Of a stretch of DNA of 64,000 nt, positions 41,469-49,687 are shown one piece after another; position 1 is the stretch's first letter; each line of letters begins with the position of its first letter. The notes beneath the pieces were generated by a model, which was given only the letters and a program-made list of their open reading frames with translations, did no database searches and was not told the DNA's origin. The DNA is from Prevotella sp. (lineage in GTDB: Bacteria; Bacteroidota; Bacteroidia; Bacteroidales; Bacteroidaceae), in the NCBI GenBank assembly GCA_016285245.1, contig JAEEQH010000006.1, positions 37,607 to 101,606 on the forward strand. The letters are read 5' to 3'. Made by a program: the position numbers and the translations under genes.

Positions 41469-44400
41469 ATGAAAAAGCTACTACTACTGACCGCTGCACT
41501 CGCGGCACTCACCATCACGACGACACACGCGCAGAACCCGCAGATGGGCGACTACGGCTACCTCTACTGCCACATGAACGGCAACGGACGGGCATGGACG
41601 GCCTATGCCCTGAGCCGCGACGGACTGCACTACCACGACCTGCTCGGGGGCGACTCCGTGTTCAGCGACACGGAACATGCACGCATAGAGGGTGCCACGC
41701 GAGACGCCTATATCCTGCGCCGCCACGACTGCTCGGGCTACCTGATGGTGTGTACGGACATGAACGTCGGCGCCTTCAAGCGGCTGAAGAAGGAGCAGGA
41801 GTGGGACAACTACGGCATCACCCTGCTGCGCTCCGACGACCTCATACACTGGGAGTCCGTGTCGCTCGACTACCGTCAGGGACCTGCCATCTTCAGCGAC
41901 CCCAACAGCAAGAGCGTCTACCGCAACTGGAAGACCGTCAACCGCGTGTGGGCGCCACAGGCCGTCTGGGACCCCACGTACCGCTGGCCCGACGGCCGTC
42001 AGGGCGGCTACTTCGTCTACTACTCCATGTGGAACCGCGCCGAGGAGAAGTACGACCGTATGTACTACTCCTACGCCAACGAGGACTTCACCCAGCTGAC
42101 GCAGCCGAAGCTGCTCTTCGACTGGGGCTACGCCACCATCGATGCCGACATCAACTGGCTCGAGAGCGACCGCCAGTGGCACATGATGATCAAGAAGGAG
42201 GGCGGACAGCCGGGACTCTTCACGTCGACGGCGAAGAAGCTCACCGGACCGTGGTCGCTGCCCGTGGAGGACGACTACGTCAGCTTCGAGGGCAAGAAGA
42301 AGTGCGAGGGCGTCTCGGCGTTCCAGCTGGCTGGCGACGACGAGTGGACCATCGGCTACATCGAGTACTCATCGCGACCGAAGAACTACCGCCTGTGCAA
42401 GGCTGACAAGTATATGCGCAACTTCCGCGAGCCCCGTAACATCGAGGGCGTCAGCGGACCGCAGCACGGCTCGTTCCTCCGCCTGACGAAGACGGAGTAC
42501 GACCGTCTGGAACAGTGGAGCAATGCTCAATGTTCAATGCTTAATGCACAATGCTCAATGCTTAATGGTCGATATACGATGGAACTTACCGACGACTGGC
42601 TCTTCTCGCGCGACAAGCGGTCGTGGCAGCAGGTCAGCGTGCCCCACGACTGGGCCATCAGCGGACCGTTCGACAAGAAGTGGGACCTGCAATGCGTGGC
42701 CATCGAGCAGAACGGCGAGACGATACCCACGGAGAAGAGCGGCCGCTCAGGGTCGCTGCCCTGGATCGGCGAGGGCCACTATAAGCGTAACATCTTCATC
42801 CCCCGGAGCTTCTTCGAGGGTGAGAAGGGACACGTGGAACTGCTCTTCGACGGCGCCATGAGCGAGCCGACGGTCTACGTCAACGGCCAGAAGGCGGGCT
42901 ACTGGGCCTACGGTTACAACACCTTCCGCATGGACATCACCCAGCTGGTAAAGCCCGGCGCAAACCTTGTGGAGGTAGACCTGCAGAACGTCGAGGAGAG
43001 CTCGCGCTGGTACCCCGGCGCCGGCATCTACCGTCCCGTGAAGCTCATCGTGACCGGCCGCAACTGGATAGACCCCTGGCAGACATACATCCGCACCACC
43101 GCCATCAGCAAGACGGAGGCTACGCTCGAGGTGACCGTCGGCGCAGAGCCGTCGCCGCTCGTCACCAAGCAGAGCAACGAGGGCATCGCCTACGAGGTGG
43201 AGCTGCGCGACAACAAGGGGCGGCTGGTGGACCACCGCCACTTCTCGCCGCAGTCGGACCTCGGCTCACCCCTCACCACCGTCACCATGGCGGTCAAGAA
43301 CCCGCAGCTGTGGACGCCCGAGACACCTTATTTATATAAGGCCCGCATCATCCTGATGAAAAACGGGAAAAAGCTCGATGAAATCGAGGAAAATGTAGGC
43401 ATACGCACCGTCAAGGTCAGCAAGGAGGGCGGCTTCCAGCTGAATGGCGTGACGCGCAAGATCAAGGGTGTCTGCCTGCACCACGACCTCGGCCCGCTGG
43501 GCGCTGCCCTGAACAAGGCCGCCCTCATCCGTCAGGTGAAGACGATGAAGGCGATGGGCTGCGACGCCATCCGCACCAGCCACAACATGCCGAGCCAGTG
43601 GCAGATGGACATCTGCGACTCGCTGGGTATGATGGTCATGGCCGAGTCGTTTGATATGTGGAAATACCCGAAGTGCAAGAACGGCTATGCCCGTTTCTTC
43701 GACGAGTGGAGCGACCGCGACATCGAGAACCTTGTGCGTGCCAACCGCAACCACCCGTCCATCGTCATGTGGAGCATCGGCAACGAGATTCCCGAGCAGG
43801 GCGACAAGAAGGCCATCGCTATCATCGACCGTCTGCAGGGACTCTGCCACCAGCTGGACCCGTCGCGTCCCGTCACACAGGGCCTGGACCGTGTGGACAA
43901 CGCCCTTGCCAGCGGCTTCGTTCAGGCCATGGACATCCCCGGCCTGAACTACCGACTGCCTAAATACGAGCAGGCTTACAAGACCCTGACGCACGGTTTC
44001 CTGCTGGGATCGGAGACGACGTCGACGGTCAGCTCGCGCGGCGTCTATAAGTTCCCCGTCGAGACCAACGACTACTCGAAGTTCTCGTCGTGGATGCCTA
44101 CCTACGACGCCACGGCCGTCCGCGATGCCGACGGCCAGTGCTCGGGCTACGACGTGGAGTACTGTGCGTGGTCGAACCTGCCCGACGACGACTGGCGCCG
44201 TCAGGAGGACTACCCGTGGGTCATCGGTGAGTTCGTCTGGACGGGCTACGACTATCTGGGTGAGCCCACGCCCTTCGATGAGTACTGGCCGTCGCGCTCG
44301 AGTTACTTCGGCATCTGCGACCTCGCCGGACTGCCGAAGGACCGCTACTTCCTCTACCGCTCACATTGGAATACGCAGGAGCACACCATCCACCTGCTGC

Positions 44401-45065
44401 CGCACTGGTCGTGGGGCAACACGAAGAAGGACAAGGGCAACCGCATCGGCCAGGTGACGCCCGTCTACTGCTATACCGACTACCCCGAGGGCGAGCTCTT
44501 CGTCAACGGCAAGAGTCAGGGACGCGTGCGCAAGGTGAAGGAGGAACCGGGCGTGTGGAAGGACGAAAACCGACTGGACCGCTACCGCCTGCGCTGGAAC
44601 AATGTCAAGTATGAGCCGGGTGAGCTGAAGGTGGTTTTATACGATGAAATGGGCAAAAATTGCGGTGAGAAGGTCATCAAGACCGCCGGCAAGCCCGCCA
44701 AACTACAGCTTAATGTATGGACCCAGCAAAGCGACCTCTCTCCTCTTTCCTCTCTCCTCTCTCCTCTAAAGGCCGACGGCCAAGACCTGGCCTTCGTCAC
44801 CGTCTCGCTCGTCGACAAGGACGGCACGCTCATTCCCGATGCTGCCGACCAGCTGACGTTCGACGTTGAGGGAGCCGGAACGTTCCGCGCTGTCTGCAAC
44901 GGCGACGCCACCTCGCTCGAGCCGTTCACCGAGCCCACGATGCGCCTGTTCAACGGACAGCTCGTGGTCATCGTCCAGGCCTCCAGCGAGCCGGGTACCG
45001 TCACGCTGAAAGTCAACGATGCACGCCGGGGACTCACGGAGTCTGTCGCCATCGCCGTCAAGTAA
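41469..45065 (+). CDS. Secreted GH43-like/GH2 fusion glycoside hydrolase
   Basis: A 1198-residue secreted enzyme with signal peptide (MKKLLLLTAALAALTITTTHAQ). Residues about 25-350 form a GH43-like five-blade propeller (GDYGYLYCHMNG, TRDAYILRR, VWAPQAVWDP, KCEGVSAF); residues about 367-1198 are a GH2 enzyme with sandwich domains, acid/base Glu in SIGNEIPEQ and nucleophile Glu in GEFVWTGYDY. The linker (351-366, NAQCSMLNAQCSMLNG) is pure word repeat; a second repeat insert lies at about 1090-1101. It probably attacks branched arabino- or galacto-polysaccharides. ATG 41469 begins the signal peptide. Confidence 0.9.
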   Translation: MKKLLLLTAALAALTITTTHAQNPQMGDYGYLYCHMNGNGRAWTAYALSRDGLHYHDLLGGDSVFSDTEHARIEGATRDAYILRRHDCSGYLMVCTDMNVGAFKRLKKEQEWDNYGITLLRSDDLIHWESVSLDYRQGPAIFSDPNSKSVYRNWKTVNRVWAPQAVWDPTYRWPDGRQGGYFVYYSMWNRAEEKYDRMYYSYANEDFTQLTQPKLLFDWGYATIDADINWLESDRQWHMMIKKEGGQPGLFTSTAKKLTGPWSLPVEDDYVSFEGKKKCEGVSAFQLAGDDEWTIGYIEYSSRPKNYRLCKADKYMRNFREPRNIEGVSGPQHGSFLRLTKTEYDRLEQWSNAQCSMLNAQCSMLNGRYTMELTDDWLFSRDKRSWQQVSVPHDWAISGPFDKKWDLQCVAIEQNGETIPTEKSGRSGSLPWIGEGHYKRNIFIPRSFFEGEKGHVELLFDGAMSEPTVYVNGQKAGYWAYGYNTFRMDITQLVKPGANLVEVDLQNVEESSRWYPGAGIYRPVKLIVTGRNWIDPWQTYIRTTAISKTEATLEVTVGAEPSPLVTKQSNEGIAYEVELRDNKGRLVDHRHFSPQSDLGSPLTTVTMAVKNPQLWTPETPYLYKARIILMKNGKKLDEIEENVGIRTVKVSKEGGFQLNGVTRKIKGVCLHHDLGPLGAALNKAALIRQVKTMKAMGCDAIRTSHNMPSQWQMDICDSLGMMVMAESFDMWKYPKCKNGYARFFDEWSDRDIENLVRANRNHPSIVMWSIGNEIPEQGDKKAIAIIDRLQGLCHQLDPSRPVTQGLDRVDNALASGFVQAMDIPGLNYRLPKYEQAYKTLTHGFLLGSETTSTVSSRGVYKFPVETNDYSKFSSWMPTYDATAVRDADGQCSGYDVEYCAWSNLPDDDWRRQEDYPWVIGEFVWTGYDYLGEPTPFDEYWPSRSSYFGICDLAGLPKDRYFLYRSHWNTQEHTIHLLPHWSWGNTKKDKGNRIGQVTPVYCYTDYPEGELFVNGKSQGRVRKVKEEPGVWKDENRLDRYRLRWNNVKYEPGELKVVLYDEMGKNCGEKVIKTAGKPAKLQLNVWTQQSDLSPLSSLLSPLKADGQDLAFVTVSLVDKDGTLIPDAADQLTFDVEGAGTFRAVCNGDATSLEPFTEPTMRLFNGQLVVIVQASSEPGTVTLKVNDARRGLTESVAIAVK
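42521..42572. repeat. AATGCTCAATGC word repeat forming the GH43-GH2 linker
   Basis: Words CAATGCTCAATG, TTCAATGCTTAATG, CACAATGCTCAATG and CTTAATGG read in frame as two NAQCSML copies. The vocabulary matches intergenic repeats at 39404-39438 and 60179-60307. Confidence 0.85.
44738..44770. repeat. CTCTCTCCTCTTTCC word repeat in the GH2 module
   Basis: Pyrimidine tract of near-tandem CTCTCCTC words encoding SDLSPLSSLLSPLK at about residue 1090, between two beta-sandwich domains. Confidence 0.75.
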
Positions 45066-45085
45066 GGTATTTGGGTTAAAGACGT

Positions 45086-45850
45086 CTACTTCCCGAGGAA
45101 TCGGGTTTCCAGATAAGCTTGGAAGGCTTCCTTGTAGAGGTCGCCGATGGGGAGGTAGGTGTCGGCATCCAGGATGATGCGGTTCTTGTTCACCTCCTGA
45201 ATCTTGTCCAGATTGACGATGTAGGAACGGTGGATGCGCATGAAATTGCTGGGCAGGGCTTCCTCCATCTTCTTCATCGAGAGCAGGGTGATGATGGGCT
45301 TCGTCTCGCCCTCGAGCCACACTTTCAGGTACTCACTCATGCCTTCGACATAACGGATGTCGGAGATGTGAACCTTCACGATACGGTAGTCGGTCTTGAG
45401 GAAAAGTTGAGAAGTGGGAGATGAGAGATGAGAGGTATGATTACCTTGCACGCCATTGTTCTCGCCCTGAGAGTAATCATATCTTTCATTTCTCATTTCT
45501 AATCTCTCCCTTACCCGGTTCGCCGCCCGCTGGAAGTCCTGCAGGCCGAAGGGCTTCAGCAGGTAGTCGACGGCATTGACGCGAAAGCCCTCGACGGCAT
45601 ACTCCGAATAGGCCGTGGTGAAGACGACGAGGGGCGGCACGACGAGCGACTTCACGAAGTCCATACCGTTGAGGTCGGGCATGTTGATGTCGCAGAAGAT
45701 GGCGTCGACGGTGTCGTGCTCCAGGAATGCGCGGGCCTCCAGCGCACTCTGGCACTGGGCGGCCAGCTCGAGGAACGGCACCTTACTGATATACGTGACG
45801 AGCTGCTTCAGAGCCAGCGGCTCGTCATCGATGGCGAGACAGCGTATCAT
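45086..45850 (-). CDS. LytTR-family response regulator
   Basis: A 254-residue regulator: receiver domain 1-115 with acidic pocket AIDDEP, phospho-acceptor Asp54 in CDINMP and the YLLKP lysine; LytTR DNA-binding domain from about 150 (RIVKVHISDIRYVEGMSEY, MRIHRSYIVN). The linker 117-148 (MRNERYDYSQGENNGVQGNHTSHLSS) is encoded by word repeats and is longer than usual. Its start overlaps the stop of the upstream histidine kinase gene by four bases, making a coupled two-component pair. Confidence 0.93.
   Translation of the reverse strand: MIRCLAIDDEPLALKQLVTYISKVPFLELAAQCQSALEARAFLEHDTVDAIFCDINMPDLNGMDFVKSLVVPPLVVFTTAYSEYAVEGFRVNAVDYLLKPFGLQDFQRAANRVRERLEMRNERYDYSQGENNGVQGNHTSHLSSPTSQLFLKTDYRIVKVHISDIRYVEGMSEYLKVWLEGETKPIITLLSMKKMEEALPSNFMRIHRSYIVNLDKIQEVNKNRIILDADTYLPIGDLYKEAFQAYLETRFLGK
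45410..45512. repeat. Word repeats in the response-regulator linker
   Basis: Plus-strand words GAGAAGTGGGAGATGAGAGA and, 50 bp on, TTTCATTTCTCATTTCTAAT are partial inverses of each other and flank the linker codons. Confidence 0.6.
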
Positions 45851-47118
45851 GATAATGAAATGTTGAGTTCAACAGAATACTCAGCGGCATCATTGTGGAT
45901 GCGAAGAGCGTAGTTATTGCCATAAAGCAGATGGAGGCGCTTTCGGACGTTTTCAAGTCCAACGCCGCCCATCTTCCCTCCTTCGGGGGGATTGAGGGGG
46001 GCCTCCGATTTAGAGTTACGGCACGAGAAGCGCAGCTGGCCGTCTTCCACGACGACCGTCACCTCAACGAACGACGCCTGCTGGTAGCTGACACCATGCT
46101 TGAAGGCGTTCTCGATGAAGGTGATGAGTATCAGCGGGGGAAGCTGACAGTCGGGCACCTCCGTGGGCAGGTTCAGCGTGATGCGCACCTTGTCGGTATA
46201 GCGCAGCTGCATCAGCGCGACATAGTGGCGGACAAAGTCCAGCTCGCGCGACAGCGGCACACTCTGCTTATTGCCCTCGTAGAGCACGAAGCGCATCATC
46301 TTCGACAGTTCCAAAATGGTGTCCTTGGCCTGTTCGGGGGCAATGTCGACAAGGGCGTGGATGTTGTTGAGCGTGTTCATGAAGAAGTGCGGATTAATCT
46401 GGTAGCGCAGATACTCCAGCTGCTGCTCCAGGTTCTCGCGCTCCAATGCGGCCAGACGCTTACGGTCGTCGCGGCTACGGAAGTAGCCCTTGATGCCGAG
46501 ATTCGCGCCAAACATCAGCAGGAGCACCACGATGGCCAGAATGTCGCGCTCGCCGACAATGGGAGGCGGAAGACCCGCCCCCGGCCCCTCCCTGTGAGGG
46601 CGGGGAGTAATTACTTCATCCCCATCCATCCTGCCATGGGGTCTTTCTCCATCCATTCTTTCATGGGGTCTTTCCCTATGCATCCCGTCATGTGGCGGTC
46701 TCTCCGGCCCCATTCCATCATGGGGAGGCCTCCTTGGCATCATACCGTCATGTGGTCCATCCGGCCTCATACCGTCATGTTGTCTGCCGTGAGCGTATTC
46801 ACTCCCCTCCCTCTCAGGGAGGGGCCGGGGGCGGGTCTTACACTGGTAGAACGTAAAGACGCCGATGACCACCGCCATGATCGTGAAGTAGGCCACACGC
46901 CGGTGGTGGTGCACCAGCAACGGCGCCAGCAGGAAATTGTGGACGAGGAACAAGGCGAGGAAGATGGCAAACTTGCGCCACACCAGGAATACCTCTGCCC
47001 AGTCGAACGTAACAGGAGAATCGCTGATGGTGCGCACATAAAGACTAAGTAGCGGAGCCACGAAGAGCAGGCCCCACACCACCAAATACGTGATATTCTC
47101 CTGACGCGATTGCTTCAT
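45847..47118 (-). CDS. LytS-type sensor histidine kinase with His/Met/Pro-rich periplasmic loop
   Basis: A 423-residue kinase (start 47118, MKQSRQENITYLV). Membrane segments lie near 13-28, 50-68, 75-92 and 191-210; then a His_kinase domain with the phospho-His in INPHFFMNTL (His244) and an ATPase domain with ENAFKHG and GVGLENV. Residues 93-190, predicted periplasmic, contain four HDGM units in Pro/Arg-rich DNA-repeat sequence. The loop is bracketed by a 37-bp inverted repeat. Another word repeat gives LNPPEGGKMG within the ATPase domain. The loop could bind a metal; this is inference. Confidence 0.9.
   Translation of the reverse strand: MKQSRQENITYLVVWGLLFVAPLLSLYVRTISDSPVTFDWAEVFLVWRKFAIFLALFLVHNFLLAPLLVHHHRRVAYFTIMAVVIGVFTFYQCKTRPRPLPEREGSEYAHGRQHDGMRPDGPHDGMMPRRPPHDGMGPERPPHDGMHRERPHERMDGERPHGRMDGDEVITPRPHREGPGAGLPPPIVGERDILAIVVLLLMFGANLGIKGYFRSRDDRKRLAALERENLEQQLEYLRYQINPHFFMNTLNNIHALVDIAPEQAKDTILELSKMMRFVLYEGNKQSVPLSRELDFVRHYVALMQLRYTDKVRITLNLPTEVPDCQLPPLILITFIENAFKHGVSYQQASFVEVTVVVEDGQLRFSCRNSKSEAPLNPPEGGKMGGVGLENVRKRLHLLYGNNYALRIHNDAAEYSVELNISLS
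45973..46007. repeat. Short repeat in the kinase ATPase domain
   Basis: CTTCCCTCCTTCGG, GGGGGATTGAGGGGGG: encodes LNPPEGGKMGG on the minus strand, inserted just before the conserved VGLENV box. Confidence 0.65.
46571..46838. repeat. 37-bp inverted repeats flanking a HDGM-encoding array
   Basis: 46571-46607 begins AGACCCGCCCCCGGCCCCTC; 46802-46838 is its inverse with 35 of 37 positions matching. Each arm also contains its own small CCTCCC...GGGAGG dyad. The 194 bp between hold degenerate repeats built on CATCATGGGG and CCGTCATGTGG. All of it is translated in the kinase gene. Confidence 0.9.
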
Positions 47119-47217
47119 CAAGTATCTTCTTATCTTTATAACGTAAGAACCGCGTTGATATTGTTTCACCTTTCTCGTTTTCTAAATGTTTTCGTCGCTT
47201 TGCTAAAAAATCTGGTG

Positions 47218-47249
47218 CAAAGTTACACAAACCACCACGCCCCGCCAAA
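47218..47249 (-). promoter_or_regulatory. Promoter of the two-component system
   Basis: On the minus strand TTTG (47249-47246), 20 bp, TAACTTTG (47225-47218). The leader to ATG 47118 is about 100 bases. Confidence 0.7.
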
Positions 47250-47392
47250 AGCAATCAACGAAGCCCCCGTTCCATTCAACGAAAACTAGAAAACGAAACC
47301 TCCCCCTAATCACCAAAAGGGACAGGAAAAGGCAAAGCAATGCCATAGGACGGCACTCTAGATACTTTTCATGGCACTCTGGCGTTTTATGG

Positions 47393-47425
47393 GTGATCAC
47401 GGGATCAATTTCTCCGATTGTTTGG
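47393..47425. repeat. TGATCAC-type repeat, copy 1
   Basis: GTGATCACGGGATCAATT then TCTCCGATTG; related to copies at 49385, 49599 (inverted), 50312 and 52155. Confidence 0.65.
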
Positions 47426-47452
47426 ATGTGTGGAATAATATTTGTACCTTTG
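47421..47452 (+). promoter_or_regulatory. Promoter of the TPR remnant
   Basis: TTTG (47421-47424), 20 bp, TACCTTTG (47445-47452), five bases before ATG 47458: nearly leaderless. Confidence 0.7.
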
Positions 47453-47457
47453 CAGGC

Positions 47458-47766
47458 ATGAAGCGTACGATAGGCTGTCTACAGACATTTTTGCTGCTGC
47501 TCCTGCTCGTCGCTTGCGATAGCGGACGGCGGGAGCGACTCCAGTTAGAGGAACTGGAACGACAGAACCGTGCCGACAGTCTGATGACCAACGACTCGCT
47601 GGCCCTGGCGCTCACCAACTATTTCGACCGCCACGGCACCCCTAACGAGCAGCTTCGTGCCTACTATATCCTTGGCCGCACCTATGCCGATGTTGGTGAG
47701 GCACCGCGAGCCATCGAAGCCTACAATACAGCAGCCGACCGTGCCGATACCACGGCAGCCGACTGA
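47458..47766 (+). CDS. Truncated TPR lipoprotein (N-terminal remnant of a TPR/HTH regulator)
   Basis: A 102-residue product with a lipoprotein signal (lipobox LLVAC, MKRTIGCLQTFLLLLLLVAC), a helical stretch and one TPR-like unit (LRAYYILGRTYADVGEAPRAIEAY) before an early TGA. Full-length relatives in Bacteroidetes, as I recall them, run to several hundred residues with more TPRs, a membrane segment and a C-terminal helix-turn-helix. The promoter is intact, so a short lipoprotein could still be made. Confidence 0.7.
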   Translation: MKRTIGCLQTFLLLLLLVACDSGRRERLQLEELERQNRADSLMTNDSLALALTNYFDRHGTPNEQLRAYYILGRTYADVGEAPRAIEAYNTAADRADTTAAD

Positions 47767-47786
47767 AGCATTATACCCCTTCTAAC

Positions 47787-47879
47787 GTGACACATATCCG
47801 AGAGAGAATCTTCAAGACGCTCTTCAGAAAGAAAGGAAGGGCCGACGAACTGGACGAATATATCATGTCCCTGACGTAA
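47787..47879 (+). pseudogene. 3' remnant of a helix-turn-helix regulator
   Basis: Thirty codons in another frame read VTHIRERIFKTLFRKKGRAD and then ELDEYIMSLT before a TAA, the look of the last HTH helix and tail of TPR/LuxR-like regulators. Together with the 5' part at 47458-47766, only 20 bp away, it indicates a large internal deletion. A terminator-like hairpin follows. Confidence 0.6.
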
Positions 47880-47889
47880 GTGCGAAAAT

Positions 47890-47920
47890 TGCCGAATTCA
47901 TCGGCACTTTTCTTCTTTTC
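47890..47920 (+). terminator. Terminator after the TPR remnant
   Basis: TGCCGA-ATTCA-TCGGCA followed by CTTTTCTTCTTTT: 6-bp stem and a U-rich run. Confidence 0.6.
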
Positions 47921-48122
47921 GGCATAGTCGTTGTAGTTTGTTGAAACCTTGGCAAAACCTCTTCAAATCACTTTTTCAATACATTTGAATAGCATTTTTT
48001 TGATTGCTATTACTCATTATACTAATTTTGCATAGTAAATACGGGGACTCTCCCGATTGCTTTCAATTAATCTGAAATGATTATTTTTCAACACAATGTG
48101 AACAACGTATTGAAATAATTTG

Positions 48123-48130
48123 TATCTTTG
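48123..48130 (+). promoter_or_regulatory. -7 element of the LRR lipoprotein gene
   Basis: TATCTTTG, 39 bp before ATG 48170; no clear -33 element. Confidence 0.55.
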
Positions 48131-48169
48131 CCGACAAATATCGAAAGTAATAACTAAAGAATATTCAAT

Positions 48170-49378
48170 ATGAAAAAGTATCGTACAAGTATTCTGATGA
48201 CAGTTGTCGCCATCTCGGTGGCATGCTTTGGACTGTCCTGCTCTGAGAGCAACGACGACAATGTGGAAAAGCCGGAGGTGCCTGTGGTAACTCCGGCTGA
48301 GGAAGAGAAGCCCTCAGAGGAACCTGTAGAGAAGCCTGAAGAGAAACCGTTGGAAGTGGCCGATGTGTGGAACTCAGGCTGTACGGACAAGACGCGCGCA
48401 GACTCCTCGTCAGGCCTTGTGCTGACGAAGGATGGTGATGTCGTTACCTGTGAACTGCACGGTATTGTCGCAAACTGTGGCGTGGAGTATTTCGATATAA
48501 AGTCTGATTATAAGAAAGGCAAGGACGTTCCTGATACACTGTTTGTCAACGTGATACCAGTCATCCCCTCCGAGATGGACTGCACGTGTCCCTACAACGT
48601 GACGTTCTCCATCCGCAATGTGAAGGCAGACAGTTTCTTCCTGGACTGCTGGCGGTACACGGGCATTGTGTCGTTCAAGGAGTCGAACAAGATTAGTATT
48701 GACATTAGTACTGCGGACTTGACCGTGGATGGTTGGCGGTATAAGATATACAAGCCAGGCCAGCAGGCTATGCTCTATAGGATGCCTTCCGACCTTCAGG
48801 GCGAAGTGCGTATTCCTTCATCCGTCAGCAATGAGGGTCAAGACTACTGTGTAGAGTCAATCAACACGGACGGAATAGGAGGGGCTGGTGTCACGAGACT
48901 AATTCTGCCAAATACCATTTACAAGACTGCCGATAATAGAGAATTCTACAATTGCTTCAGTGGAAGTTTTCCTAATCTGGAGTCAATCGAGGTGGAGCCT
49001 GGCAGTCGTCTGCTGAATTCCGTCGACGGTGTGCTCTATTCCCATGACCTTAAAACCTTCTATTGCTTGCCAGAGAGTAATAATCGAACAGAATACACGG
49101 TGATGGAAGGGGTGGAAACGATTGGCAAATATGCTTTCGCAGGTTGCTTGAACTTGAAGGAAATCCGTCTGCCGGAGTCGGTGAAAACCATTAGGCCCTA
49201 TGCTTTTATCGGTTGCAAGAACCTGGAGGCGGTCTATATCTCTGGCAAACTGGAACGAAACAGCTATAGCTCATACAGCGCCTTTGTAAATATGCCCCTT
49301 ACTGTCACACTCTATGTGCCTGAGTCGGAAGTGGAGTACTTCAAGGCCCTGTATCAAGGCCCCGTGATCAATTTGTAG
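48170..49378 (+). CDS. BspA-type leucine-rich-repeat lipoprotein
   Basis: A 402-residue surface lipoprotein (signal peptide, lipobox FGLSC). A Pro/Glu/Lys/Val-rich linker (about 30-62, EKPEVPVV..EEPVEKPEEKP) follows the lipid anchor, then a beta-rich middle and a few BspA/LRR_5 repeats near the C-terminus (VETIGKYAFAGCLNLKEIRL, IRPYAFIGCKNLEAVYI), ending LYVPESEVEYFKALY. Such proteins bind host or bacterial surfaces; the ligand here is unknown. Confidence 0.85.
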   Translation: MKKYRTSILMTVVAISVACFGLSCSESNDDNVEKPEVPVVTPAEEEKPSEEPVEKPEEKPLEVADVWNSGCTDKTRADSSSGLVLTKDGDVVTCELHGIVANCGVEYFDIKSDYKKGKDVPDTLFVNVIPVIPSEMDCTCPYNVTFSIRNVKADSFFLDCWRYTGIVSFKESNKISIDISTADLTVDGWRYKIYKPGQQAMLYRMPSDLQGEVRIPSSVSNEGQDYCVESINTDGIGGAGVTRLILPNTIYKTADNREFYNCFSGSFPNLESIEVEPGSRLLNSVDGVLYSHDLKTFYCLPESNNRTEYTVMEGVETIGKYAFAGCLNLKEIRLPESVKTIRPYAFIGCKNLEAVYISGKLERNSYSSYSAFVNMPLTVTLYVPESEVEYFKALYQGPVINL

Positions 49379-49384
49379 GGGAAC

Positions 49385-49448
49385 TTGTGATCACTAGGCC
49401 CCCTGATCACCCGATTATGGGGGCGGTTCTTCCCGATTATGTCTAAAC
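49385..49448. repeat. TGATCAC-type repeat, copy 2
   Basis: GTGATCA-CTAGGCCCCC-TGATCAC (7-bp arms) followed by CGATTATGGGGGCGGTTCTT: a TGATCA palindrome plus the CGGTTCT core shared with copies 4 and 5. Confidence 0.7.
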
Positions 49449-49466
49449 GATAAGAATCTGAATGGT

Positions 49467-49571
49467 ATGAATAGAAAGCTCATCACTATCTTTCTCGCTG
49501 TCATCCTCCCTTACACTTCTACAGCGCAGTTGCTCTGCCCTCTCGGCAATGGCTGGATACTTAAGTCCTAA
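49467..49571 (+). CDS. Small signal-peptide ORF, possible gene remnant
   Basis: Thirty-four codons from ATG 49467: MNRKLITIFLAVILPYTSTA is a good signal peptide, then a short tail QLLCPLGNGWILKS and stop. No further domain follows in any frame, so it looks like the 5' end of a lost secreted-protein gene. A short secreted peptide is possible. I see no promoter consensus. Confidence 0.35.
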   Translation: MNRKLITIFLAVILPYTSTAQLLCPLGNGWILKS

Positions 49572-49586
49572 CGGGCGGATGGGGAT

Positions 49587-49620
49587 GAGTGCACAGCGGA
49601 ACCGACCCCGTTGTGCACTC
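49587..49620. repeat. GAGTGCACA inverted repeat with an inverted TGATCAC-family core
   Basis: GAGTGCACA (49587-49595) pairs with TGTGCACTC (49612-49620). Between them GGAACCGACCCCGTT is the inverse of the GGGGTCGGTTC core in copies 4 and 5. Confidence 0.65.
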
Positions 49621-49687
49621 GGGGTCTAGTGATCAACAAGATCATGCAGAAGCGTGAACTACCTAAAAAGAAATAAGAAATAAAGCT

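Larger units (their letters stand above)
47119..47457. other. Gap between the kinase gene and the TPR remnant
   Basis: A 339-bp divergent gap without a gene. It holds the kinase promoter (47218-47249, minus), a TGATCA-type repeat (47393-47425) and the promoter of the remnant gene (47421-47452). Confidence 0.7.

Noticed and set aside
46571..46838. Insertion sequence with terminal inverted repeats
   Set aside because: Only 194 bp lie between the arms and no transposase is encoded; described instead as a small in-frame inverted-repeat unit.
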